Part shown: positions 1-8,748 of the stretch, one piece after another
Layout: every line of letters starts with the position of its first letter
Numbering within the stretch: position 1 is the first letter of the stretch
From: Paenibacillus peoriae KCTC 3763
GTDB taxonomy: Bacteria; Bacillota; Bacilli; Paenibacillales; Paenibacillaceae
Direction: 5' to 3'
DNA length: 64,000 bases
Assembly (NCBI RefSeq): GCF_000236805.1
Contig: NZ_AGFX01000030.1
Coordinates: 186,001 to 250,000 of the forward strand
Made by a program: the position numbers and the translations under genes
The notes under the pieces: model-generated
Seen by the model: only the letters and a program-made list of their open reading frames with translations
The model's database searches: none
What the model was told of the DNA's origin: nothing

Positions 1-491
1 GCAATGTGATTAACAACGCGGGTGAAACCTTGGGAAAACGCTCCATTGAAGCAGCACGCTTCTGGCGAATGAGCGCTTATGAATCGACAGGCGGCTTTAA
101 TGCGGAGCAGATTGCTTTCGAAGAAATACAGCCGACCTTACGCTATATAGAGGCTGGCGGAGTCATTCGCCGGGCGGTATTTACACGGGTATATCATGAT
201 GAAAAAAAGGTATACCTGCAAGATGTATTGCGTAAAAAAGCCTACTATTTTTCGGTGATGGATCGTACGATGTCATCCGAAAAGGGGGGCTTGCGTAAGG
301 CACTGGAACGCTGGTACTTCTTCCGTCCGGTGCTGTATACATGGGGGAATTTGAAACGTTACATTCGTCACCCGCTGTTGACGGTGGGCATGCTGTGGAT
401 GTATACATGTCTGACCGTGATTGGGGCTGCCGCCGTGTTAAAGGGCGGCAACCGTCACTCAGGCGATCTCGCTAAGGCGGATAAGGCGTAA
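1..491 (+). CDS. Glycosyltransferase, C-terminal part (5' truncated by window edge)
   Basis: The open frame is already running at base 3 and ends at a TAA at 489-491, so only about the last 163 residues of a longer protein are present. The visible part has FWRMSAYESTGGF followed by an AFEEIQPTLRYIEAGG stretch, which resembles the acceptor-binding end of a membrane-linked family-2 glycosyltransferase. A hydrophobic segment (LLTVGMLWMYTCLTVIGAAAVL) lies near the C-terminus. Such enzymes move sugars from nucleotide donors to surface polymers, which fits manC and the GT-C-like protein nearby. The 3' end overlaps the convergent receiver gene by 33 bases. The catalytic domain is off the window, so the family call is an inference. 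Confidence 0.55.
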   Translation, partial: NVINNAGETLGKRSIEAARFWRMSAYESTGGFNAEQIAFEEIQPTLRYIEAGGVIRRAVFTRVYHDEKKVYLQDVLRKKAYYFSVMDRTMSSEKGGLRKALERWYFFRPVLYTWGNLKRYIRHPLLTVGMLWMYTCLTVIGAAAVLKGGNRHSGDLAKADKA

Positions 492-1163
492 GGATGAATG
501 GCCCACAGTCAGCGTATCCAGCGTGTACAGGTCGGGATCGGAAGATTCCGACTCCTCATACGGTATGTACAATGAATGCGCCGTTAACTGAATACCATCA
601 CGGTCAGGATGACGAAGTGAGCTGCCCACAGGATACAGCTCAGCGAGCGCAGCGTGTACAGCAGTTACAATATGCTGATCATTGAGCAGCACATAAGGCC
701 GATACGGAGCATTCAGAATGCTGTCAATAAATACCGACAAGCCATGAGCCACATTTTGATCTGCACACTGGCTGCTTCGATTGAGCTGGGCCTGATCCAG
801 TGCCTCATACAGTATCTTTTTTAGCGTATCGTCATCCAGTTCCAGTGGTTTTGTCAAAAAGCGGAACACGCCGACTTGATTAATTGCCGATAAAATGGAC
901 TGCGTATGCAGGTGACCTGACAAAATGATCCGTACGATATGCGGATAGTCCTTCTTAATCATACGAAGGAACGTGATCCCGTCCAGACCAGGCATGAGCA
1001 GATCGGATACCACTACATCAATAGGGTGCTGTTCCAGCACCTGTAATGCTTCTTTGGGTGTGTTAGCGGTATGTAAGGTGAATGTTTCTTGCGTTAATGT
1101 CCGTTCTAGCAGGGACAGAACCATAGGGCTGTCATCAACAAATAGAATATTTTGGGGTGTCAT
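459..1163 (-). CDS. Response regulator with N-terminal receiver domain and unclassified C-terminal region
   Basis: A 234-residue protein. Residues 1-120 form a CheY-like receiver: acidic pair D10/D11, phospho-acceptor D54 in VVVSDLLMPG, switch Ser in IILSGH and the conserved Lys in FLTKP. The C-terminal 110 residues match no output domain I recognise; they contain no helix-turn-helix, GGDEF, EAL or HD motif. I chose the ATG at 1163 because it begins MTPQNILFVDD, the normal start of a receiver; the open frame extends about 80 residues further upstream but that part is low-quality sequence antisense to the neighbour. The gene is divergent from the 1209 and 1655 genes, which include a kinase-like protein and may be its partner. 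The 3' end overlaps the preceding glycosyltransferase by 33 bases. Confidence 0.85.
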   Translation of the reverse strand: MTPQNILFVDDSPMVLSLLERTLTQETFTLHTANTPKEALQVLEQHPIDVVVSDLLMPGLDGITFLRMIKKDYPHIVRIILSGHLHTQSILSAINQVGVFRFLTKPLELDDDTLKKILYEALDQAQLNRSSQCADQNVAHGLSVFIDSILNAPYRPYVLLNDQHIVTAVHAALAELYPVGSSLRHPDRDGIQLTAHSLYIPYEESESSDPDLYTLDTLTVGHSSLRLIRLSEIA

Positions 1164-1208
1164 AGCAACTGCGCAACTCCATTCATGAAGTAAGAAATGA
1201 GGAACTAC

Positions 1209-1658
1209 ATGTATAATATCAGCGTTTTGGCATTTTTGAAAGATGTCAATGCAGAACGGGCGTTGCGTATTTTCTGTGAACGGTTCGATTCGGCTGAACA
1301 TGCGCTCTGGGAAAAAGGCATGCGTCTGCTTCATCAGTATCATGCTGTGCGGCATACGGGTGTAACCCTGACCGTATCCAGTGCACTTCAGCACATGGAT
1401 AATCGTCATGATATTTATGTGGTTGATCTTCGGGAGTATGGCGAAGAAGAACTGGATGGCTTATATATTGCAAAAACATGCGAGTTGATTTTGCTGACCG
1501 ACGAGGCGCCGGAAACCGCCGCGAGGTTTACCGCACTGCAGCGTCGGACTCCCCGGCTGCTGTGTGCACGGCTGCCGCTGGTCAGCTACGAGCTGGAATG
1601 CTTGATGCAGGCTATTTTGGGCCGTCTTGAACAAAATGGAGGGGACAGGGAAGCATGA
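1209..1658 (+). CDS. Hypothetical protein, possible pseudo-receiver fold
   Basis: A 149-residue protein of unknown function. I prefer the ATG at 1209 because TGAGGA lies six bases before it; an upstream ATG at 1197 lacks a good site. The order of hydrophobic strands (ISVLAFL, DIYVVDLRE, CELILLTDE, RLLCARLP) followed by a terminal helix is like that of a receiver domain, with VVDL where the phospho-Asp would be but without the N-terminal acidic pair or the conserved Lys. That resemblance is my reading, not an established family match. The stop overlaps the ATG of the kinase-like gene (ATGA), so the two are translationally coupled. Confidence 0.7.
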   Translation: MYNISVLAFLKDVNAERALRIFCERFDSAEHALWEKGMRLLHQYHAVRHTGVTLTVSSALQHMDNRHDIYVVDLREYGEEELDGLYIAKTCELILLTDEAPETAARFTALQRRTPRLLCARLPLVSYELECLMQAILGRLEQNGGDREA

Positions 1659-3388
1659 AGCAATGGGCTTTGTTGAAACCGGGTTGGCAAAAGCTGATCC
1701 TGTACCTGATCGTTCTGTGCGTGACTGTGTTCTTGGCTGCTGTGCTTCAATGGTTTGTCGTACGGCAATTCAACAGTCACTTGGCAGAAATTCAAAATGA
1801 GCAGCTCCAGTATGAGGTGCAGGGACTGTCCGCCAGTGTAACCGAGCGTTATACTGCATGGCAGGCTGAACTGAAGGATTTGTCTTCCGGTCTGGGAAGA
1901 GATATGCTGAATCAGGGAAAGCGTCTATACCCCCAGGGGTTTAAGCGTGAAACCGGGTCCTTTTATGTGCTGGATGAACAGTATCATGTGATTGCCGGAC
2001 AAGAAAACCGTGAGATGAAGAGTGCGGTGCAGCAGATAAAATGGCTACAAAACGGTTGTGCCGCTAGCCCCTTTGTAACAGAGGATCATCAGCCTGCCCA
2101 GTATATGGTATGCAGGATTCAAGGGGCGCAGATGGGTGGCTTCATGGTGCGTACCATTGACGCTGACATGCTTAGCGGAATCATTAAAAGTAAACCGGTC
2201 GATCAGCACGAGGTTTTATTTTATAGTAATCAATTTAAGGTTGTAGCTTCCCGCAATTCACCGGATATTAACCGAACGGATATTACAAACGTAACCCGCA
2301 GGCTGCTGGAGGGCAATACGGGCGCCATTGAAGATAGCGGAGTGAAATATGGAATAGGGTTCAGTCGCGTTGGGGAAGAGGCGCTTTACATATCGGTTAA
2401 AGATCCTGGTCAGGAGATTGCAGAGCGCATCAGCTCTTTTCGCAAAAAGTTGTTGATGGTCATGGCTCTGATATTGCTTATGCTGTGGGCCATGCTTATA
2501 CAGTTCCGCAAACGAATTGTGAAGGATGCCATCGTCAATAGTCAGGTGCGTGACCAGCGGCGGGATGAGGATATGCGGCAGCAACAGGACACCTACTATT
2601 TGCCGTTAATGCAGACGATTGAGCAGCGGCTGCAGGAGCTGCAAGAGCAGACTGCCCGTATGACAGGCGGTGATGATCTGAAGCTGCTGGGCTTCTATCA
2701 TGATCTGGCCAACCGCTTTGAAGCAGCTTCCAGCCAGGGAAAAGGAGCATCTCATGAGGAACTGGAGTACTTCCGTGAGTTGAATGAAAATTTCATCCAG
2801 GGTCGCCTCAGACAGGAAACCTCAATGGGAGAGCTGCTGACAGGAGTGCGTACCCTGCGCGATGAGCTGGAAGAAAAGATGCATGATAATAGTGGGATTA
2901 GCTTCACCGATATGAATGAGGTATTGTCCGAGTCGCTGAAATGGGCGAACCGTTCGTTGAACATGAAGAACATTCAGGTTATCCTGCGGCAAGAGCCTGT
3001 TCCATCCATTGCAGCACAAGCGCCGATGCTGTACAAAACGATTCAGGGGCTGCTGGAAAATGCAGCACAGGCCATGAGTCGAGGTGGAGAGCCGGTAGAG
3101 AATCAGGAGCGAGGCCGAACAGGGTTTCGATCCAAGCGCAAGCCTCACATACTCAAGGTGAGTTCACGGCTTGAAGAAGGAGAAATTATTATTGTTATTG
3201 AAGACACAGGCGGCGGGATTGATGATAAAATGCGCTGGAGCTATTTCCAGCCGGATTATTCCCAGAGCTCGCAGGAGCATACCTTCAGCCTGTATCATAT
3301 GGATGCATACCTGAAAACGATAGGCGGTCGCTTAAAGCTGCGCAATACGGATCAAGGCTTGCAGGCCATTGTTCAATTGAGAAGATAG
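1655..3388 (+). CDS. Membrane sensor protein with histidine-kinase-type ATPase domain
   Basis: A 577-residue protein with a transmembrane helix at about 13-36, an extracytoplasmic region of about 230 residues, a second helix at about 266-284, a long coiled-coil-like stretch, and a C-terminal GHKL ATPase domain. The ATPase shows an N-box (LLENAAQ, N469) and a G1 box (VIEDTGGGID). No standard HisKA H-box is evident; the only candidate is YHDLANRF at H349. It therefore looks like an unorthodox histidine kinase or a phosphotransfer-defective relative. It overlaps the upstream small gene by an ATGA junction and is followed after 50 bases by the giant membrane gene, so the three probably form an operon. 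Confidence 0.75.
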   Translation: MKQWALLKPGWQKLILYLIVLCVTVFLAAVLQWFVVRQFNSHLAEIQNEQLQYEVQGLSASVTERYTAWQAELKDLSSGLGRDMLNQGKRLYPQGFKRETGSFYVLDEQYHVIAGQENREMKSAVQQIKWLQNGCAASPFVTEDHQPAQYMVCRIQGAQMGGFMVRTIDADMLSGIIKSKPVDQHEVLFYSNQFKVVASRNSPDINRTDITNVTRRLLEGNTGAIEDSGVKYGIGFSRVGEEALYISVKDPGQEIAERISSFRKKLLMVMALILLMLWAMLIQFRKRIVKDAIVNSQVRDQRRDEDMRQQQDTYYLPLMQTIEQRLQELQEQTARMTGGDDLKLLGFYHDLANRFEAASSQGKGASHEELEYFRELNENFIQGRLRQETSMGELLTGVRTLRDELEEKMHDNSGISFTDMNEVLSESLKWANRSLNMKNIQVILRQEPVPSIAAQAPMLYKTIQGLLENAAQAMSRGGEPVENQERGRTGFRSKRKPHILKVSSRLEEGEIIIVIEDTGGGIDDKMRWSYFQPDYSQSSQEHTFSLYHMDAYLKTIGGRLKLRNTDQGLQAIVQLRR

Positions 3389-3438
3389 CCCAAAGATAAA
3401 CGACAGATAAACGAGAAATTCAAGAGAGGGGGCTGAGC

Positions 3439-6400
3439 ATGAAAAAATGGGTATTTCGCTATCGCTATGATATGGCGGCAATGATGTTGATGCTGATTGC
3501 CGTTGTTACATATCTTGCCCCCATCTATGGACCAGGGCAAATTGTGTTTAGCGACATTGCCTTTGGAGCCACCTCTCATCGGTATCTGGAAGAAATAACA
3601 GGGGTATGGAACGAACGATGGTCTACCTCGACCTTGTTCAATGCTCCACGTATCTTGTATATTTTGCCCTTCTATGTACTTTCACTGATATTTGACGAGA
3701 GCGGGCCGGTCTTGCTGAAGTCTTTTATCACGGGGCTGTTATTTATTTCGGCTTTTTCGATGTATGCCTTTGCCAAACGGCTGGTCAGTGTGTATTATTC
3801 ACCGAGCTTTACGAAAACCCGTATTTTTGCCATTATGGTCGGTTCGTTGTTTTATGCGCTGAATCCGTGGGTTATTTTCCGCATTCAGCATATTTACTTG
3901 CTTTGTGGATATAGTTTGTTTCCGTTAATGCTGAGATTCTTTTTCAGTGCGGTTGATCCTAAATTTCAAATTCAACAAATTAAAAACTATCATCCGCACA
4001 AGCTGTATCAGCGGAACTGGATCGACCTGTTCCTGTTGGCTGCGGTATTCACCGTTAGTGCTGCGGCCATTCATTATTTTTTCTTCGGCATGATTTATTT
4101 GGGCTTGTTCACCATGCTGTTATTGATCAAGCTGACGTGGACCCACCGTAAGGCCGGACGCACTTATTTACAGCCGTTATACGGCAATTTTTTGCGTAAA
4201 GGTATTATTTTTGGTGTATTTTTTGGTCTACTCAGCTTTTATTGGTTGTCCTTGTATGTCGGCAGCATACTGATGGATGCTCAGGCATCTCAGCACAATA
4301 TCAACGTCGTGGATACGTTGTCTCTGTTCAGCCGTAATAGCAGCTTATCTAATGTCGGTTATTTATTGAGCTATTGGTGGCCTATGTTCTCCTTTTCCTC
4401 ACTGCCCGCCCTATTTTATGTCGGAGGAGGATTTTTACTGCTATTAATCGGTTATGCGATGGTAACCCGTTCACATAAAAATCCGATCATTCTGATTTTT
4501 TCATTGCTTACGGTGCTGTTTCTGGTCGCAGCTACCGGGACGACGTTTCCATCCATTGCCAAGTGGTTTGTCCTTTTGGTTACGAAGACTCCTGTGATTG
4601 GCTCGGTTTTCCGTGATCCCAATAAATTTATTGGTCTGATCGCTCTTAACTTTGGGGTGCTGCTGACCTTTGGCGTAATTCAGTTTATGGAATGGTTCGG
4701 ATCATCGACATTGCAGCGTGTGTATAAAAGGCTGGCATTGGTTATCGTCGTCTTGTGTCTGGGTGTGTATTTTGCTCCCTTGCGTACTCAGTTCATTGAG
4801 GGGTACTACAAGCCGGTTCAAGTGCCAACGGATTATAGCCAAATGGCTGAAAAGCTGACGGACCCGGATCGTTATGACAGTAAGGCATTGTACTTTCCAA
4901 TTGCCGACAATATGATCCAAAGCTATAACGGAGTAGCCACGCCCAAATGGAATAAAGGGAAGACTGCAACCGAGAAGGCGACCGGAGATTTCCAGGTATA
5001 TTCTTCTCCCAAAAATACCATCTTCCATCATGAGGGAAATGACCCCGGGATTACGTACTATTTGAATTTTCTGCAATATGTTATGGACAATGGACTGAGC
5101 TCCCGGTTAGGCTGGCTGTTCTCCACCTTTGGCGCTAACCAGTTGGTCTACCATGATGAATATGTGGGACAGGAGAAGCGCCAGGATTTTCACCTGTCCC
5201 AGCTGGAAGGTCAGACTGGATTGAAGCGTACCTACAAAAACGGGCTATTTTCCATATTTAATCTGGATCAGGCACCGCCCTATATGAACATCCTGGCGAG
5301 TAAAATTGTGACACCTTACGGGTTTAGCCGATTGGAGAGCTACAGTCATATGCCTGGGTTTGATTTTAGTCGCTTCGGGGTGCTGTTCAGTACGTTAAAG
5401 CCTGAGCTGAACACAGTTCAGACGGTCAACAAAGGGGATTATGTGGAAGCGGCCTCCTTTAATGATTTGCTGTTGTCTCAGCTTCCGGCAGCGGATTACT
5501 TGAAGCCTTTTGATGCGATTGAGGATGGCAATGCCTTTTTGAAATGGTCCAAAACCTTTGCTTCGACCAGCGAATGGCTGTGGTATTTATCCTCCCAAGG
5601 TATACGGAACTTTCCGTTTGATATGGAAATGGATGCAGGGATTGCGGTCACCTTTGCCAGTAAAAAGCTGGATGTGGCCCCTTATCAGATGAGCAGCATC
5701 GAAGGGAACACAGTCGTGGATTTTGACTCTATGCTGAAGACGGAAACCTTTTTCAAGCCGGATAATCCGCAGTTGTTCAGTGTGCAGGCTAACCCCCGTG
5801 AGGAATTGAATGATGTGCCGACTTTGCACGGTGAGATTATGAAGGGGGACCCGAGTAATATATGGCAGGTCGCCAGATCCGGGCTGCTGGAAGCCAAGGA
5901 AAATAATCCGTATCAGTTCCAAATCACCGTTTCCGGTCGCGGGACGAACAAAATGCATGTAAAAATGAGGTTTTACGATAAGCAAATGCGTGAGCTGGGG
6001 GTTAGCTATGTTGTGGCGCCTTCAGAGGGATATAATTTTGACGGTGTAAAATTCTACGGGGAATATGTATCGCCGCCCGGCAGCTATTGGATGCGAATGG
6101 ATTTGTTAACCCTGCAACGTCCACAGCAAAAAAACTATTGGTGGATTCACGATATCCAACTACGTGATTTGGGGAAATACAGCAAGCCTAATTCGTTTAC
6201 CATGCATAAAAAGCTGGATCAACCGCAAACCTCGCATGTGTATGCCAGAGTGTTTATGAATAAGGCAGGCGGAAAATTGCAAGTCGCACTGCCGGACAGA
6301 GTGGTTGACATTAAAACCCAGGATGAGGGCTTAAACCAATTCCAATGGGTCGATCTGGGAGAGCATGCCTTTCCCAAAGGAGACACTCCGATCACGGTAA

Positions 6401-7866
6401 CTAACCTGCAGGGCTTTAATGCGGTCAATCAATTTGCGATTGTACCTATAGATCAGCTGGATAAGCTGACTTTTCCGGTAGAGCAGGCGTTGAAGCGGGG
6501 CAAGCTCTTCTTCACCTTCGAGGCAGAGAACGATTTTAACGTCGAAGGGAATGTGCAGACAGAACGTGCTCTTCCACGACTCAGTATGGGCCGGGGAATC
6601 AGCTTTCAGAAAGGCACATTAAGCAGGAATGTGGATGTCGCCAAAACAGGCACTTACTCCACCGCTATTCTGGCTGATTTACCCTCCGGGTATCATGGGG
6701 CACTGACGATGAAATGGACAAATCAAGAGACAGGAGAGGTGCTGACAAGAACAATTCGTACAGGTGAGGAGTATAAGCGCTTGCCCACTACCTCTTCATC
6801 CGAACATCGGGTTATTGAAACGGTGCCCAATCAGGATGGTTTCTCCAAACAAATCATTCAGGTCCCTGATCTGCTGAATGATTATGGACGAGTAGAATTT
6901 AGGAATTTGTTTTTAACCAAGGGTAAGTACCGCTTAACACTTGTGCTGGACAGTCAGGTTCCGTCCTTGAGCAGCTTTGGAGATATTCATCGGATGGCTG
7001 GAGAGGAAGTGAAGGCGATGCCTGAGGAGGACACGAGGGAATCCCTAAGCAGCAATGTAGGCTGTGTGGCGGATATTCGGCCAGGTCAGACGAATCTGTC
7101 TTTGTCAGGTGAGGGGCTATCCATCCGTTATGCCCCAAGCTATTCTTGTGACTGGAACATTTATGCTTCCCAGAAAATGAAGGCAGAGCCACTACAAGAA
7201 TATTCCGTGCAGCTGGATGCGCGGTCAGAGCAAATTGGGAGCCGGCATATGAAGGTCATTTTTTTGAATAAAGCCTCCCAAATTCTCCAAACCTCATATA
7301 TTGACGAGGTAGAGGAGAGAGATAAGGAGCAATGGAATCATTATGATCAGATTGTAAAGGCTCCTGCTGGAACCGCCTTTATGCAGTTGCAGATTTTGGC
7401 ACATGCGCACAAGAAGCAGTCAGGCTTGTTTCAGATGAAGAACTACTCCATCATTCCTTATCGAGCGATGATCACAGTGGATCAATTTACGTTGTTTGAG
7501 GGAACGGATATGGAAACCTTCTTTGTAGCTCCATATACTTCGGAAAGTATTCAGGCTACTCGTGAAAACTCCATGGAACGCAGCTTTACGCTATATAACC
7601 CAATGCATCAACAGGTGTTGATTCGGGAGACCGAGTCACCCAACCCGCTATGGGAGTTTAGACTGCAAGGCGAAAATCAGCGTGCTCGTCTGTCTGTGAA
7701 TGGCGTGACTACCGGATTCATTACCGATGGCAATGGAAAAGGGAAAGTTGTCGTTATTCTGGCTTCCGCCTATCGTTTTGGCTGGGTACTGTTCATCATC
7801 GGGATACTCAGTGGAGCAGCTTGTTTTCTTCCTTATCGGCGATGGAAAAAGCGAAGGGTTCCATAA
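3439..7866 (+). CDS. Giant GT-C-like integral membrane protein with large extracytoplasmic domain
   Basis: A 1475-residue protein. Residues 1-440 contain about ten to twelve hydrophobic helices, with an acidic residue (FSDIAFGAT) in the first outer loop as in GT-C glycosyltransferases, and a FRDPNKF motif near the end of the membrane part that I recall from AftD-type arabinosyltransferases. Residues about 450-1430 are soluble and beta-rich, probably extracytoplasmic, and a single C-terminal helix (RFGWVLFIIGILSGAACFL) is followed by a basic tail. This suggests a transferase that moves sugars from a polyprenyl-linked donor onto an outer polymer. A GAGAGGGGG site precedes the ATG. No catalytic assignment is proven, and the exact family is uncertain. 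Confidence 0.7.
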   Translation: MKKWVFRYRYDMAAMMLMLIAVVTYLAPIYGPGQIVFSDIAFGATSHRYLEEITGVWNERWSTSTLFNAPRILYILPFYVLSLIFDESGPVLLKSFITGLLFISAFSMYAFAKRLVSVYYSPSFTKTRIFAIMVGSLFYALNPWVIFRIQHIYLLCGYSLFPLMLRFFFSAVDPKFQIQQIKNYHPHKLYQRNWIDLFLLAAVFTVSAAAIHYFFFGMIYLGLFTMLLLIKLTWTHRKAGRTYLQPLYGNFLRKGIIFGVFFGLLSFYWLSLYVGSILMDAQASQHNINVVDTLSLFSRNSSLSNVGYLLSYWWPMFSFSSLPALFYVGGGFLLLLIGYAMVTRSHKNPIILIFSLLTVLFLVAATGTTFPSIAKWFVLLVTKTPVIGSVFRDPNKFIGLIALNFGVLLTFGVIQFMEWFGSSTLQRVYKRLALVIVVLCLGVYFAPLRTQFIEGYYKPVQVPTDYSQMAEKLTDPDRYDSKALYFPIADNMIQSYNGVATPKWNKGKTATEKATGDFQVYSSPKNTIFHHEGNDPGITYYLNFLQYVMDNGLSSRLGWLFSTFGANQLVYHDEYVGQEKRQDFHLSQLEGQTGLKRTYKNGLFSIFNLDQAPPYMNILASKIVTPYGFSRLESYSHMPGFDFSRFGVLFSTLKPELNTVQTVNKGDYVEAASFNDLLLSQLPAADYLKPFDAIEDGNAFLKWSKTFASTSEWLWYLSSQGIRNFPFDMEMDAGIAVTFASKKLDVAPYQMSSIEGNTVVDFDSMLKTETFFKPDNPQLFSVQANPREELNDVPTLHGEIMKGDPSNIWQVARSGLLEAKENNPYQFQITVSGRGTNKMHVKMRFYDKQMRELGVSYVVAPSEGYNFDGVKFYGEYVSPPGSYWMRMDLLTLQRPQQKNYWWIHDIQLRDLGKYSKPNSFTMHKKLDQPQTSHVYARVFMNKAGGKLQVALPDRVVDIKTQDEGLNQFQWVDLGEHAFPKGDTPITVTNLQGFNAVNQFAIVPIDQLDKLTFPVEQALKRGKLFFTFEAENDFNVEGNVQTERALPRLSMGRGISFQKGTLSRNVDVAKTGTYSTAILADLPSGYHGALTMKWTNQETGEVLTRTIRTGEEYKRLPTTSSSEHRVIETVPNQDGFSKQIIQVPDLLNDYGRVEFRNLFLTKGKYRLTLVLDSQVPSLSSFGDIHRMAGEEVKAMPEEDTRESLSSNVGCVADIRPGQTNLSLSGEGLSIRYAPSYSCDWNIYASQKMKAEPLQEYSVQLDARSEQIGSRHMKVIFLNKASQILQTSYIDEVEERDKEQWNHYDQIVKAPAGTAFMQLQILAHAHKKQSGLFQMKNYSIIPYRAMITVDQFTLFEGTDMETFFVAPYTSESIQATRENSMERSFTLYNPMHQQVLIRETESPNPLWEFRLQGENQRARLSVNGVTTGFITDGNGKGKVVVILASAYRFGWVLFIIGILSGAACFLPYRRWKKRRVP

Positions 7867-7906
7867 GAAGCAAGCTGCTCAGGGGAGAACTGGTGGCATG
7901 ATACGG

Positions 7907-8602
7907 CTACATCTCGTATTTGTAGCCTCTGCCCCAGACAGTGCGGATATGCTGAGGATTTTTAGGGTCACGTTCTATTTTTTTGCGAAGGCTGGAAATA
8001 TGTACGTCGATGGTACGATCCAGATAAGCGCCGTCTCCGCCTTTGATCCGATCCATCAGCTCGCTGCGCGTAAAGACTTTCCCTGGATTGGAGGACATCT
8101 CTTTTATAATGGAAAATTCGATTTGAGTGACTTCAATTTCCTCGTCATCGACTAACAGGCTATGACGGTAATCATTCACCCAAACTCTTACCTTTTTAAT
8201 CTTAGGGGTTATCGTTTGCGATTCAGTGGGCATGTTGCTGCCACTCCGGCGCAGCAGGGCTTTGATGCGGGCATTCAACTCTCTTAGACTGAAGGGCTGG
8301 CATAAAAAGTCATCCGCACCGTCATCCAGAGCCTTTATCCTAATATTCAGCAAGGTGTTATTAGAGATGACTAGCATAGGAACCGTAGTAAATTGACGGA
8401 TTTGACCGATCAGTGCACATTCGACCTTACCGGAAAACATCAGATCGGTCACAATGACATCAGGCTTAAAACGCATAAGTGTAGGAATGGCTAGTTTACA
8501 ATCATAGACAATCTCGGTGAGATAACCTTCCTCCTGAAGATGTAAAGCAATCATATCTGCCAAACTTTTTTGATCTTCAATGATAATAATTTTTATGGGC
8601 AT
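7907..8602 (-). CDS. OmpR/PhoB-type response regulator with atypical receiver
   Basis: A 231-residue regulator. The N-terminal receiver has E9/D10, acceptor D53 (VIVTDLM) and S80, but the almost invariant Lys of the KPF motif is Gln (FLCQPF, Q102) and the Pro that normally follows D53 by four residues is Ser (LMFSG). The C-terminal winged helix is complete: FSIIKEMSSNPGKVFTRSEL, then the recognition helix in TIDVHISSLRKKI and the wing RTVWGRGYKYEM. DNA binding is expected to be intact, while phosphorylation signalling may be altered or lost. No kinase is adjacent in the same orientation. It is convergent with the giant membrane gene (40 bases apart) and divergent from manC. Confidence 0.88.
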   Translation of the reverse strand: MPIKIIIIEDQKSLADMIALHLQEEGYLTEIVYDCKLAIPTLMRFKPDVIVTDLMFSGKVECALIGQIRQFTTVPMLVISNNTLLNIRIKALDDGADDFLCQPFSLRELNARIKALLRRSGSNMPTESQTITPKIKKVRVWVNDYRHSLLVDDEEIEVTQIEFSIIKEMSSNPGKVFTRSELMDRIKGGDGAYLDRTIDVHISSLRKKIERDPKNPQHIRTVWGRGYKYEM

Positions 8603-8634
8603 AACTCACATCTCCTGTATAAACAATAGCATTG

Positions 8635-8675
8635 CATAAGTATGTATTTTTCACAATAATACATACTTATGTATT
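8635..8675. promoter_or_regulatory. Paired palindromes between regulator and manC (operator or hairpin)
   Basis: Two CATA-N2-TATG palindromes lie 27 bp apart centre to centre (8635-8644 and 8662-8671). The right one extends to AATACATA-CT-TATGTATT. Together they also form a perfect 14-bp inverted repeat (8635-8648 and 8658-8671) around a 9-base AT-rich loop. The place, in the divergent promoter region of an OmpR-type regulator and manC, suggests a binding site for that regulator. It could also be a hairpin. This is inference from position and symmetry. Confidence 0.55.
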
Positions 8676-8748
8676 CGGCAGAAATGCGAAAAACGAACAG
8701 TCTTAATTAGAAGAAAAAAATTTAATTTAGAGAAAGAAGGTTGCGTCT

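Noticed and set aside
459-1409. Longer 316-residue version of the receiver protein
   Set aside because: The extra 82 N-terminal residues lie antisense to the divergent small gene and are not receiver-like; MTPQNILFVDD at 1163 is the natural start.
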